Shown here: one piece after another, positions 26,525-35,107 of the stretch
How the letters are laid out: every line of letters starts with the position of its first letter
Position numbering within the stretch: the stretch's first letter is position 1
From: UBA2421 sp002343075
GTDB lineage: Bacteria; Planctomycetota; Phycisphaerae; Tepidisphaerales; Tepidisphaeraceae
Length of the DNA: 64,000 nt
Direction of reading: 5' to 3'
Assembly: GCA_937982565.1 (NCBI GenBank)
Contig: CALJLN010000023.1
Coordinates: 162,798 to 226,797 of the forward strand
Made by a program: the position numbers and the translations under genes
Notes under the pieces: generated by a model
Databases searched by the model: none
What the model was told of the DNA's origin: nothing
The model's input: only the letters and a program-made list of their open reading frames with translations

Positions 26525-26709
26525 GACCGCGAATCGCGAACGAACCGACCGTTCACGCTTACGAGCCGCGAGCGTCAGCGACCGGAGGAGGCGGTGTGTG
26601 TCACGGAAGCAGAAGCGTCTTTCGCGCGAATCAAGACAAATAGATTCCACCGGGCGCTCTCGCTTCCGGCTCGTAAGAAAATCAGGCTGCCGTTCGCGAT
26701 TCGCGGGCC
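26525..26709. repeat. Large inverted-repeat element of about 185 bp
   Basis: The left part contains GACCGCGAATCGCGAACG and CTTACGAGCCGCGAGCG. The right part contains CGCTTCCGGCTCGTAAG and CCGTTCGCGATTCGCGGG, so both blocks pair in inverted order. The whole could fold into a long hairpin with a loop of about 90 nt. Sequences with CGAGCGTCAGCGACC next to TTACGAGCC are familiar dispersed elements of planctomycete genomes. It looks like a non-autonomous mobile element. Confidence 0.65.
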
Positions 26710-26900
26710 TTCATTTAGACAACTTCGTCGCCCAGAGATCGACACGGTGGTTGGTGCCAGGTCACCTGCCCCGCGTGTCCGGGAGGGATGGCTATCGCAT
26801 GCAGCTTTCCTGCGACGGAGCGTACTCCATCAGCCACACGCTGCGAGCTCACCCGCATCCACGAGACTCTCTGCAGCGGACTCTTTGAAAAGAAGGCGAC

Positions 26901-26928
26901 GCGAGCCCGGGACTCAACCCGAGCTCGC
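26901..26928 (-). terminator. Intrinsic-terminator-like hairpin downstream of the lipase-like gene
   Basis: GCGAGCCCGGG and CCCGAGCTCGC form an 11-bp stem with one mismatch and a 6-nt loop. On the reverse strand the stem is followed by GTCGCCTTCTTTTC, a weak T-rich tail, and it lies 47 nt after the stop of the 26975-30643 gene. Confidence 0.55.
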
Positions 26929-26974
26929 GCCGTGCCGACTCCACCCAAAATTTCGCCACCCCAAAACGGCTGGT

Positions 26975-29900
26975 CTACGACCGCAGAATCTGCTGCCGAT
27001 CGTCGCCCGTCAGGGGGTATATGCCGTCGGCGACGTGCCGGTTGAGCAAATCCCGAGGCGCTTCACCGCGAATAGACCAGTTGCTGAAGGGATTCTGCGG
27101 TGCCGAGGTCTGATTGACGCCCCGGGCGATCACGTTGATCACTTTGAACTTGAGCGTCAGAGGCACACCCTTCGCTCCCTTTGCGTTGTCCAGCGCGAAT
27201 GGCGTGGCGGTCATCGTCCGGTTACCCGTGCGGAATGTGCCTGCGAAGTAGTCGCCGGAAGTGTCATCTCCAAACAGCGCGAATGGATCGGCGTTCTCTG
27301 TCCTGGCAAATCCGCCGTCCAGGTTGAATCGCACGCTCCCGACCGGTTCGCCATTGGTCACTGCACGTACGTTGAGGTTGCGCGGAAACGTGGCGAGATT
27401 GAGCGTCATGTTAGGCGTGAGCGCGATAATGTCCTGCTCGGTGTCGGCGTTCACCAGGATAAACTGGGTGATAGCGCGGTCGATCACCGTAAAGTTGACC
27501 GTGAGCGGTGTTCCCGCAGTGCCGGTACCACCAGTTCCTGCAAATGGCGTCCCGATCAGCGTATGCTGGCCGAGGGCGAAGCTGCCATTTCTGTAGTTGC
27601 CGTTGGTATCGCCAAAGAGTGCAAAGGGAGCAGCACTTTCAATCCGCGGATTCTGAGAATCCAGCTTGAACACAACGCTTCCGATCGGCGATCCGGTCAC
27701 ATTTGCACGGACATTCAGGTTGCGGGTCGGCAGCCGAGCAAGGCTGATGGTCGCTCCGTCGGCGATGGTCATCAGGTCCTGCTCGTTACTGGCATTGACG
27801 AGTGTAAAGCTGGATACGGCAGTGGCGGCAACGAAGCCCTCGAACTGAGAGGCCGAATATGCCGACGTTGTATAGACATCCTCAATGTTGGCAGAGTTGG
27901 TGGAGGACGAAAAGATCAGAAGATCCTTTACGAAGTAGGGGCCATCTTCGCCGTTAGCCCCGATCGACTGCCCGTTGAACGTCAGATCAATCGGAGAGAC
28001 ACCCGCCGGGAGCACGGCCGAGCCAGCGGCGAAGCCCAAGTCGGTTCCATCGGCGTCTTCGAGTCTGGCCGAATACTGATAGTTGCCGGCCTGGCGGACG
28101 TCTACATTGGTGGTGACACGAAGCTGATCGAACTTGCCATTGGCATTGGTATCAACGCCCTGATCACTACCCGTGCCCAGCGCGACAATGTCATCGTGCT
28201 CGAACTGGTGAAACGTGTAGGCGGCGGTGGTGTGCGCGTTGGTCAAATCCTGAAGCGGGAGAAGGTCGGTCGCTTCCTCTTCAGCCAGTCGCAGGACTTT
28301 CAGCCTATAAGGCCCATTGAGCCGGGCGCTGTATATCGCCGCCCCATCAAATGAGAGCGGTAAGTTTTGAGTTCCCGCGGACAAACCGAGCGCGCCGTTG
28401 ACGGTTTGCAGCAAAGTTCCGTCATTTTGAGTCAACTCTGCTGTATAGCGGTACGTTCCAGCGTGAGTAACGGCGATTTCAGCATTAATGACAAGGCGAT
28501 CGAATAAGCCGTTTGAATTCAGGTCAACGCCGCGATCGATGAAATTTCCAGTGAATCGAGTCTCACTTCGAGCAACCGCGGCCATCACGAAGGATTCGCG
28601 CGAAAACGGCCGCGTCGATGAGCCATTTGCCTTCACCGAGATTCTGAATGTTCCGCCGACCTGTGTGTCAGTGAGCACGCCAACGTAGCGCCCATCGCCA
28701 GCGGTTGGATCACCTTGCGTACCATCATCGCGCAAAGTAAGCGAGGTCATTTGACCATCCGGTTTCAGCACCATGGCGGCTACTGAGCCGTCAAGAACTG
28801 GCGTACTTGCATCTCGCAGAACCGCTTCGATTCGGATTGGATCGCCGCGGCGATAGCCCGTCCGATCAGTGCTTGTCGCAAGAGAGATTGTCGATGTAGC
28901 CGAGACGGCTTCAACCACATATGGTGCAAAATTGGATGTGCTGTTCACGTTCGGAGCCGTCAAACGCACGATCCAGTCACCTCGGACTGCGGCAGTTGAC
29001 CGGACATCATAAACAGCTGCGCGAAACCCCTGCCCGTCAAGCGCGAGGTCAAAACTGATATCGGGATTTACTGTTGTGGGGGTGATGACTGTTCCATTAG
29101 GTGAAACAAGACTCATCTGAATGGAGCCATCCAAATCGATCAGCCCAAACCGGATATCACCGCTTCCATCGACGGTCAGCGTTCGTTCCACGGTCTGTCC
29201 TTCTTCGATAAGCCCTGCAACGCTTGGTGCAGTGTTCAGTTGTTCCGGAATGGGCGGAGCAGGGACGAAGTTTCTCGCCAATGCTTCCACGGGTTCGGCA
29301 AGGAGCGGCACGAGTCGCTGGGCAAACTGCTCAGATTTGATCTGGCCGGCGTTCAGGCCCAGCAACGGAGGATCGAAGTGAATCGCATCACGATCTTGAC
29401 CGATCGTCTGTATTGACCCCAAGTAATTCGTGAACGAATTGGCACCGACTGACCAAGTTGGGACGACTAAGTCGCTGCGACCGAAGAGGAAACCCGAAAA
29501 GAACAAGTCAAACGGATTGAAGAAGCTGGTGCCAAAGCGATAGTCACCTGCAATCCCGATGTAATCAGTATCCGCGTTCGAACCGTGGAAAAGATTGTAT
29601 GCGAGCATGTAAGGGGTGGTCAGCTGCACTCCTGCCGGCCCAGCAAGCGAGTTTAGTGCGGCGGTTCCTAAGAATCCGAGCGGGGACGCGAGTAACGCAA
29701 GCTGAATCTTGTCAGCGAGCGGACTCCCGGCATTCGGAGTTCCCATCATGATTAATCGATTCACACGATTGCTTGTTTCAGCGTACTGGCGACCATCAAT
29801 ACCACCCTTGCTGTGCGCCATAATGTTTACTTTGTCGACGCCCCAAAGCTGCGCCATCTGCTCGACTTTGGTGGAAATCTTGCCCGCGTTGGCACCAATA

Positions 29901-30643
29901 CTATCTAGATTTCCCAAGTCAATGGTTTCGGATGGAACACCCAACTCGGTCAGCATCGGTCGAAACACGTCGTTCCAAAAGCGTCCCTCGGACAAAATGC
30001 CGTGGGCAAACAACGTTGGTGCGGGAATCTTCTCCACATCAATCTGAATCCAGTCAATCGCGGTGCACCAATTGCCCGGACCCTGTACATCGACGTCGAT
30101 TCGAATCGTGTTCATCCCCGGAGTGCCATCGGCAGCGGCGAAGACCAAGTCTCGCGTGTCGATCGTAAACTTGTTTTTCACCCAGATCTGATTGTCACCG
30201 GTGAGCGTGCCGATTTTTTTCGAGCCATTGCTGTTGATCAGGTAAACATCGTCCTGCTCCGGCGGGAAGCCGGGCGCGCCGTTGACGTCGACGTCGAATG
30301 CCGGCATCTGAATCGTGATCTGCGGGGAAATCAGACCGTTCTGCAGCAGTTTCTGTAGATCTCCCACATGTCGCTCGATGGGAATCTGAATGAACAAGTC
30401 ATTGAACGAGCAGCTTGTGTCCAAACCCGCCCCGGAATCGAACACAAACCGATGATCATTTGCCTCTTGCGGTGCGAACGGCGAACTCCGTGATTCGGTC
30501 GGCGCAGGTGCGATCTCGTGATCATGGTCTGTGCCCGTCGAATGCAGAAATCGCCGTACCTCCAGCGCCTCAATCCTCGCAGCCTGCTGCAACCGCTGCC
30601 GAGCGAACAAACGCCCACCGCTACTCTTGGAAAATGCCCGCAT
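26975..30643 (-). CDS. Giant LEPR-type secreted protein with alpha/beta-hydrolase domain
   Basis: A 1222-aa protein with a strong GGGGAGGT ribosome site. The N-terminus is not a classical signal peptide; it has RIEALEVRRFLHS (residues 23-35), a variant of the LEPR-XLL motif seen at the start of very large planctomycete surface proteins. Residues ~205-400 are a lipase-like hydrolase: FAHGILSEGRFWNDVF, the nucleophile-elbow AHSKGG with Ser278, and MMGTPNAGSPLAD. After this come beta-sandwich repeats, including two EF-like blocks (GVDTNANGKFDQLRV; GVDLNSNGLFDRLVI) and two C-terminal Ig-like repeats sharing LNVRA and PFALFGD. It probably hydrolyses an ester at the cell surface; the substrate is unknown. 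Confidence 0.85.
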   Translation of the reverse strand: MRAFSKSSGGRLFARQRLQQAARIEALEVRRFLHSTGTDHDHEIAPAPTESRSSPFAPQEANDHRFVFDSGAGLDTSCSFNDLFIQIPIERHVGDLQKLLQNGLISPQITIQMPAFDVDVNGAPGFPPEQDDVYLINSNGSKKIGTLTGDNQIWVKNKFTIDTRDLVFAAADGTPGMNTIRIDVDVQGPGNWCTAIDWIQIDVEKIPAPTLFAHGILSEGRFWNDVFRPMLTELGVPSETIDLGNLDSIGANAGKISTKVEQMAQLWGVDKVNIMAHSKGGIDGRQYAETSNRVNRLIMMGTPNAGSPLADKIQLALLASPLGFLGTAALNSLAGPAGVQLTTPYMLAYNLFHGSNADTDYIGIAGDYRFGTSFFNPFDLFFSGFLFGRSDLVVPTWSVGANSFTNYLGSIQTIGQDRDAIHFDPPLLGLNAGQIKSEQFAQRLVPLLAEPVEALARNFVPAPPIPEQLNTAPSVAGLIEEGQTVERTLTVDGSGDIRFGLIDLDGSIQMSLVSPNGTVITPTTVNPDISFDLALDGQGFRAAVYDVRSTAAVRGDWIVRLTAPNVNSTSNFAPYVVEAVSATSTISLATSTDRTGYRRGDPIRIEAVLRDASTPVLDGSVAAMVLKPDGQMTSLTLRDDGTQGDPTAGDGRYVGVLTDTQVGGTFRISVKANGSSTRPFSRESFVMAAVARSETRFTGNFIDRGVDLNSNGLFDRLVINAEIAVTHAGTYRYTAELTQNDGTLLQTVNGALGLSAGTQNLPLSFDGAAIYSARLNGPYRLKVLRLAEEEATDLLPLQDLTNAHTTAAYTFHQFEHDDIVALGTGSDQGVDTNANGKFDQLRVTTNVDVRQAGNYQYSARLEDADGTDLGFAAGSAVLPAGVSPIDLTFNGQSIGANGEDGPYFVKDLLIFSSSTNSANIEDVYTTSAYSASQFEGFVAATAVSSFTLVNASNEQDLMTIADGATISLARLPTRNLNVRANVTGSPIGSVVFKLDSQNPRIESAAPFALFGDTNGNYRNGSFALGQHTLIGTPFAGTGGTGTAGTPLTVNFTVIDRAITQFILVNADTEQDIIALTPNMTLNLATFPRNLNVRAVTNGEPVGSVRFNLDGGFARTENADPFALFGDDTSGDYFAGTFRTGNRTMTATPFALDNAKGAKGVPLTLKFKVINVIARGVNQTSAPQNPFSNWSIRGEAPRDLLNRHVADGIYPLTGDDRQQILRS

Positions 30644-30955
30644 GACTTACCTCCCCGCGCCTGTAATGAGGCGCGCACCAATGAAGAAAAGCGAAGTGAC
30701 CCCACCAGAGGTCGCCCCGTGAGATGCAGATTGCCCCGTTTGCCCTAGAAAGACTGGCTTGTATTCAAAACCGGGCCTTCCGATCCCTTCTGTGAAGAAG
30801 GTTACATACCTCGCGTACGAATTGCAATGTCTACGCTGGGAGTAAGAAAACTCTGACGTAAGGCGCACGAAGCGGGCTTCGGGTGCGTCGCACCCGGGCC
30901 ATCGTTGCACCTTTCATTCCCGGGAAGTTCCCCGGCCGAAGCCCCCCGCGGCGGG
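30644..30955. other. Intergenic region between the SOUL and lipase-like genes
   Basis: This 312-bp gap contains the promoter and ribosome site of the reverse lipase-like gene at its right-to-left upstream side... that is, bases from 30644 up. It also holds one clear hairpin at 30880-30896. No open frame here has a ribosome site or a domain. Confidence 0.5.
30880..30896. terminator. Perfect GC-rich hairpin, possible terminator-like structure
   Basis: CGGGTGCG-T-CGCACCCG is a perfect inverted repeat with an 8-bp arm. It follows the 3' end of the SOUL gene region (about 76 nt downstream on the gap side), but as that gene is transcribed leftwards the hairpin actually lies upstream of its stop-distal side and downstream of no forward gene. 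Its role is therefore uncertain; a dispersed palindrome is as likely. Confidence 0.25.
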
Positions 30956-31732
30956 CTACTCCGTCGGCTTCACTGGCAATTGCACTTCTGCCCATTTGTT
31001 CCAGAAGAAAAGCGCCGGGCCGTTGTAGTAGAGCGTGCGCCATTCGCCGGCGGGTTGCCAATGGGGGTTTTCGGTTAGCCATGACTCGATTTGCTGCATG
31101 CCTTCGCGCATGGTCTTCATCGAATAGTCGCCTTTCATGCCGAGGGAGATGACCGTGAGCGGCGCGGTATCTTCGACGATGACCGCGCCTTCCTGGCCCG
31201 GCTGGTTCATGTCAGGCTCGCGGTAGAGAAACGACATGGACCAGGCATCAGGCGCGGAACCCGGGGCACTGGTGAGGTTGCTGTAGTTCATCTCGACGGG
31301 GGACGTCATCGCGATTTCATGTTTCTTAATGTGATTGAACAGCGGCCAGAAGGTCTCGTTTTTCCCGCTGTCGGGGTTGCCTGCGCCGTTGACGCGGGCG
31401 GCGCGCACGGCGGGGTAGGTCTTGAGGTCGATCGCCTGCGGGGGCGTGGGCGGTGGATAGCCGGTGGGGAGAGGCGTATCGATGTTGCACACCCCGGCGC
31501 GGAAGTTGCCATCGGTGCCGGAGATTCGCGCGGTCCTGTCGCCGCCGACACGGACGGTTTCGCCGGGCGCGGGCGCCGCCGTGATGACGGGTGCGACGAT
31601 CGGCTGCGTCGTGGAGGTGGGTGTGGAGGTGGGTGTGGGGGAAGCGACATCGCGGTTTGCTGCCATCGACAACGCCGCAGCGGTGGCGAGCATGACCGCG
31701 GCGGACAGGAGCGAGGTACCTGGCATGGTCAT
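30956..31732 (-). CDS. SOUL-family haem-binding protein
   Basis: A 258-aa protein. The start at 31732 has a GGAGA site and opens a signal peptide (MTMPGTSLLSAAVMLATAAALSMAA), followed by a Thr/Pro-rich linker (PTPTSTPTSTTQP). The SOUL domain spans about residues 80-255: RAARVNGAGNPDSGKNETFW, PLFNHIKKHEIAMTSPVEMNY, and PAGEWRTLYYNGPALFFWNKW. Family members bind haem or tetrapyrroles, and bacterial copies are often periplasmic. The gene is transcribed leftwards from a 231-nt divergent gap shared with the PEP-CTERM gene at 31964. Confidence 0.88.
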   Translation of the reverse strand: MTMPGTSLLSAAVMLATAAALSMAANRDVASPTPTSTPTSTTQPIVAPVITAAPAPGETVRVGGDRTARISGTDGNFRAGVCNIDTPLPTGYPPPTPPQAIDLKTYPAVRAARVNGAGNPDSGKNETFWPLFNHIKKHEIAMTSPVEMNYSNLTSAPGSAPDAWSMSFLYREPDMNQPGQEGAVIVEDTAPLTVISLGMKGDYSMKTMREGMQQIESWLTENPHWQPAGEWRTLYYNGPALFFWNKWAEVQLPVKPTE

Positions 31733-31963
31733 CGAAAGGTCTCCGGGTGTAAATTCAATCACTCCAACCGTGAACCATAGGCCGGTGGAGAATGCCAATC
31801 AAATCGAGTTTGCTCCACCTTTGCCGCAGGTGGCTGGCTGGCATTCGCGGCGAGAAAAATGGTGGGATTTTTGTTTTATCTTTCGCCCGATCGCGATACG
31901 TTGCGCAGCCCGTTTTCGTGCGGCGACGGGATCGATCGACTTCTCTCCTGGAAGAACAGCGCA

Positions 31964-32884
31964 ATGCGGTATCTGGCGTTTGCAGGTATGTTTTTGGTGT
32001 GTGCAGCCCCATGTGCAGCGGCGGTGATAACGCTTGGCGCGTCGGCGGATGCGTTTGTTGCCACCGGGCCGGCCAACGAGCTTGCCGGCCTGAACTACGG
32101 CGATGCCTCATCGCTCATGGTCGCCGGCGCGAACGGCGGACAGGGTGTGTTTAAGACGGTCGTGCGGTTTAACACGTCAAATGTCAAAGCGCAGTTTGAC
32201 GCGCAACTGGGGGCCGGCGCGTGGGGAATCACTTCCGTGACCATCCGCCACGGCTCCAACGCCGGCGCTGCGGGGATTCGGCCGAACAATCTCATGTTCC
32301 CCGTCATTCGCGCCGGCGATTTTAACATCAGTTGGATGGCCGATGACAGTTGGGAGGAGGGCATCGGCTTTCCGCTGAAGCCGACGACAGATGGTGTGAC
32401 GTTTCACTCGCTCGATGCGTTCCTCTCCCCCGCCGACCGACCGCTGGGACGATTTACCTGGGACGCGCCCGGCAACAACATCCGCCGGACATGGACACTC
32501 GCGCCCGACCCCGCGCTCCTGGCCGACCTGATCAACCCCGCCGGCACGGGGGCACGCACCAGCTTCGTCTATACCCCGGCCGACGACGACATTGCATTTT
32601 TGTTTAACGCACGCAGCTACAGCAACTCCGCCAATCGCCCGCTGCTAACCATCACCGCCGAGGTGCCCGAGCCGGCGGCGGGTGTCTTGCTTATGCCGAT
32701 CTTACTCTTGCACCGGCGACCGCGACGCGGCAAGGCTGACAACAGCACCAACGCGACGACCGCGCCGGCTGGCTCCGGCACTGACGTGCCAAGCCCGGCA
32801 CCGCGTGCTACCTCGGAGGGGAGGCTTTGGCCGAAATTGGCCGCGAGCAACGTGAAGTCGTCCAGATTTACCATGCCGTTGTAA
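31964..32884 (+). CDS. DNRLRE-like PEP-CTERM protein overlapping its convergent neighbour
   Basis: A 306-aa secreted protein. The ATG at 31964 follows a GGAAGA site and a signal peptide (MRYLAFAGMFLVCAAPCAAA). The body resembles DNRLRE domains: ITLGASADAFVATGPANELAGLNYGDASSLMVAG, FKTVVRFNTSNVKAQFDAQ, and FLFNARSYSNSANRPLLTITAE. A PEP-CTERM signal (EVPEPAAGVLLMPILLLHRR) ends with PRRGK near base 32735, but no stop codon follows. Translation would continue about 50 residues to 32884, antisense to the C-terminus of the convergent giant gene. The tail is likely not ancestral. Confidence 0.8.
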   Translation: MRYLAFAGMFLVCAAPCAAAVITLGASADAFVATGPANELAGLNYGDASSLMVAGANGGQGVFKTVVRFNTSNVKAQFDAQLGAGAWGITSVTIRHGSNAGAAGIRPNNLMFPVIRAGDFNISWMADDSWEEGIGFPLKPTTDGVTFHSLDAFLSPADRPLGRFTWDAPGNNIRRTWTLAPDPALLADLINPAGTGARTSFVYTPADDDIAFLFNARSYSNSANRPLLTITAEVPEPAAGVLLMPILLLHRRPRRGKADNSTNATTAPAGSGTDVPSPAPRATSEGRLWPKLAASNVKSSRFTMPL

Positions 32885-34980
32885 TTAAAATCGCCCTGGG
32901 TCCAGACGCCGTTGCTGCCGAAGTTGGCGGCAAGCGCCGTGAAGTCGTCGAGGTTGGTCCCTCCAGAGAGATTGGCGTCGCCGACGACGGTATATCGCAT
33001 GAGAATGCTGGTATTGTCGATCGGCTGCCCGCCGAATGTTGCCGGGCTGCCGAGCGCCGTGGCCTCGGCGTAACCGATCGCCGTCTTCACCCCCGCCCCG
33101 GCGGCAGCGGCGGCGGCGAGGTCGCTGGTGATTCCCGCCCCGCCCCATGTGCCCGAACTGTACGCCGACTGAATGGATTGACGCACCGTTGTCAGTGGCG
33201 AGGCGCCGGTGTAGTCCCAAATCAGGTCGTTGTCGTTGATGTTAAGCCGCCCCGGGCTGGCTGTTCCGAATGACAGGCTTCCGAGCTTGCTGGTGCCGAG
33301 TGTGCCGTTGCCCGCGGCGATGTTCAGCCGACTGTTGGTGAACACGTTGACTCTGCCCGTGCCGCGGAAGTTGGTGAGCGTGCCGACCGCCGGGCTGCCG
33401 CCGAAGCTGGTGCCGGATAGTTCGAGCGTGCCAGCGAGCACCGCTGTCCCGCCACTGAAACGCGCGTCCTGCCCCGCCGAGAATGTGCCGTCGGCAGCGA
33501 TGTCGATCGAGCCGTTGTTGGTCAGCGGCGCGAAGTTCAGATTGCCGAGAAGTCGCATTCCCGCGCCGTTGCTGGCGCGCAGCACCCCGTTGTTGATCCA
33601 GCCAGCGCCGCCGTTCAAATCAAGCGTGCCGCTGCTGGCGTGAACTGTGCTGTTGTTGGTGAAGTGCAGCGAACTGCCACCCACCGTGCCGAAGAATCCG
33701 CCTCCCTGAATGGTGCTGCTGTTAATCAGCGTCCCCGCCGCCGCGATGGCGCGGATTGACACGCCGCTTACGTTCACCACGCCCGTGCCGATGAGTGTAG
33801 CGCTGCCCGCGCTCTGATCAAAGCTGGTGAACGAGGGATTGCCGACAAGGTTGATCGATCCGTTGTTCGTGACGACGCCGCGCAGACCGAAGATGCCACC
33901 GGTGTCGGCGGTGATGTTGCCGTTGTTGGTCGCGTCGCGCAGGTAGAACCCGTTGCTGTTGACACGAATCACTCCACCGCCGCTGCTGCTGAGCGTGCCG
34001 CCGGTGATTTCACCGCGAATGTTCACGTCGCTGCCGTTGGCGATGATCCGCCCGCCTGCGTTGTTCAAGCGCACAAACTCACTCCCCTGGCCGATCTGCA
34101 GCGTTCCCCCGGCGGCCATGAGCGTGCCGCTGTTCTGGAAGGTGAGCGTGGTCGCGCTATCGTTCCCGGCGGCGTTGACGCGCAGGGTCTGGCCGGAAGC
34201 GTTGGCGATGATCGTGCCGGTGTTGAACAGGCTGGTCAATGAGTTTCCGATACGACCGAGCCCCTGAATCGTCGAGTTGTTGGTCAGTGTTCCGACGAAA
34301 GCCGATCCCGTGACGTTCGTGTTGTTGACATTGACGACGCCAGAACCGTTGAGCGTGACAGAAACGCCCGACAGTTCCCAGTTGCCGTTGAGGTTGATCG
34401 AACCGTGATTGCTGACGGTGTTGCGCGGGTCGAACCGCGCCCCGCCGTCGAGCGTGAGGTTGCCGGTATTGGTGATGTCCTGAAGGAAGTTGAACCCGCT
34501 GGCCATGCGCACCACGCCGGCGCCGCTGCTGGTGAGGGTGCCGTTGGCGATCCAGATGCTGTTGAAGCGTACATCGCTGCTACCGGCGCGGATGGTCCCG
34601 CCGGTGTTGTCGGAGAAGGTGGCCGAGCCTTGCAGCACCACCACCCCGCCGTCGGCCAGGATGGTGCCAGCGTTGACTGTGCGCTGGGTGACGGTGAATG
34701 TCCCGCCGGTGGCCTGCACCAGGTCGCCTGCCGATACACTCAGGGTGCCGAGGTTTGCGCCAAACTCCACGGAGACAGTGCTGGCAACGGGGTTATTGCT
34801 GTCAACCACGGCGATCCCGCCAAAGCCTGGCACACCGCTGGTCCACTTTCCCGAGTCGTTCCATGTACCGGCCCCGCCGGTCCATGTGGTGGTTTGTGCC
34901 GACGCAATCGAGGAAATCCCGGCGATGGCGGCCAGAAAGGCGATCGCCCGGCTACGGTGTATGGGACGGCTGATAGACAT
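32617..34980 (-). CDS. Passenger-repeat PEP-CTERM surface protein, block A left
   Basis: A 787-aa secreted protein. The ATG at 34980 has an AAGGAG site and opens a signal peptide ending near ASAQ. Then TTTWTGGAGTWNDSGKWTSG, a conserved opener of this family, leads into many beta-helix-type repeats rich in NNGSI/NLxG of the autotransporter passenger kind. The C-terminal part has GDANLSGGTNLDDFTALAA and GDFNYNGMVNLDDFTLLAA dockerin-like loops and SVPEPAGAVVALVLLSALPRR. The frame continues about 30 residues past the arginine-rich end to 32617, antisense to the neighbouring PEP-CTERM gene. It is divergent from the sigma factor at 35108 across a 127-nt gap. Likely a cell-surface or matrix adhesin. 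Confidence 0.87.
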   Translation of the reverse strand: MSISRPIHRSRAIAFLAAIAGISSIASAQTTTWTGGAGTWNDSGKWTSGVPGFGGIAVVDSNNPVASTVSVEFGANLGTLSVSAGDLVQATGGTFTVTQRTVNAGTILADGGVVVLQGSATFSDNTGGTIRAGSSDVRFNSIWIANGTLTSSGAGVVRMASGFNFLQDITNTGNLTLDGGARFDPRNTVSNHGSINLNGNWELSGVSVTLNGSGVVNVNNTNVTGSAFVGTLTNNSTIQGLGRIGNSLTSLFNTGTIIANASGQTLRVNAAGNDSATTLTFQNSGTLMAAGGTLQIGQGSEFVRLNNAGGRIIANGSDVNIRGEITGGTLSSSGGGVIRVNSNGFYLRDATNNGNITADTGGIFGLRGVVTNNGSINLVGNPSFTSFDQSAGSATLIGTGVVNVSGVSIRAIAAAGTLINSSTIQGGGFFGTVGGSSLHFTNNSTVHASSGTLDLNGGAGWINNGVLRASNGAGMRLLGNLNFAPLTNNGSIDIAADGTFSAGQDARFSGGTAVLAGTLELSGTSFGGSPAVGTLTNFRGTGRVNVFTNSRLNIAAGNGTLGTSKLGSLSFGTASPGRLNINDNDLIWDYTGASPLTTVRQSIQSAYSSGTWGGAGITSDLAAAAAAGAGVKTAIGYAEATALGSPATFGGQPIDNTSILMRYTVVGDANLSGGTNLDDFTALAANFGSNGVWTQGDFNYNGMVNLDDFTLLAANFGQSLPSEVARGAGLGTSVPEPAGAVVALVLLSALPRRGRRCKSKIGISKTPAAGSGTSAVMVSSGRLAELL

Positions 34981-35089
34981 GACATTCTCCTTCTCGTGCG
35001 GCGACTGATTGATCCAACTTGCCCATCTTTCGCATCGCTCAAAACCCGCATTGGCCGGGCTGAACGAATCTTTTGGATGAAGCGGGAAG

Positions 35090-35101
35090 TTGTGCGAAAA
35101 T
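35090..35101 (+). promoter_or_regulatory. Conserved TTGTGCGAAAAT box before sigma gene A
   Basis: The same 12 bases occur at 45905-45916 before the second sigma gene, 18 and 21 nt ahead of the respective ATGs. Both copies are in frame, so they could be a conserved TTG start (MCEN) or a shared promoter or autoregulatory site. Confidence 0.5.
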
Positions 35102-35107
35102 ACAGGT

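Larger units (their letters stand above)
26009..26974. other. Repeat-rich intergenic region without a supported gene
   Basis: This 966-bp gap holds three GTTCCGCGCGGAAC palindromes, two CTGCCGACTGCC-family repeats, one GGTACCCCGGGAG hairpin, a large inverted-repeat element at 26525-26709 and a terminator-like hairpin for the reverse gene. Long open frames on the forward strand cross the region but also run antisense through the lipase-like gene and carry no domain. Confidence 0.75.

Noticed and set aside
26895..26935. Possible tRNA T-arm
   Set aside because: The reverse strand has GGGTTGAGTCCC, resembling a T-loop, but no acceptor, D or anticodon arms can be folded; it fits a terminator hairpin.
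26519..28354. 611-aa forward open frame
   Set aside because: It runs antisense through the 3' half of the lipase-like gene and across a palindromic element, is arginine-rich and has no domain or ribosome site.
30880..30896. Firm terminator for the SOUL gene
   Set aside because: The SOUL gene is transcribed leftwards and ends at 30956, so the hairpin is downstream of it, 60-76 nt past the stop, but there is no T tract; it is listed only at low confidence, and the orientation wording in that entry should be read in this sense.
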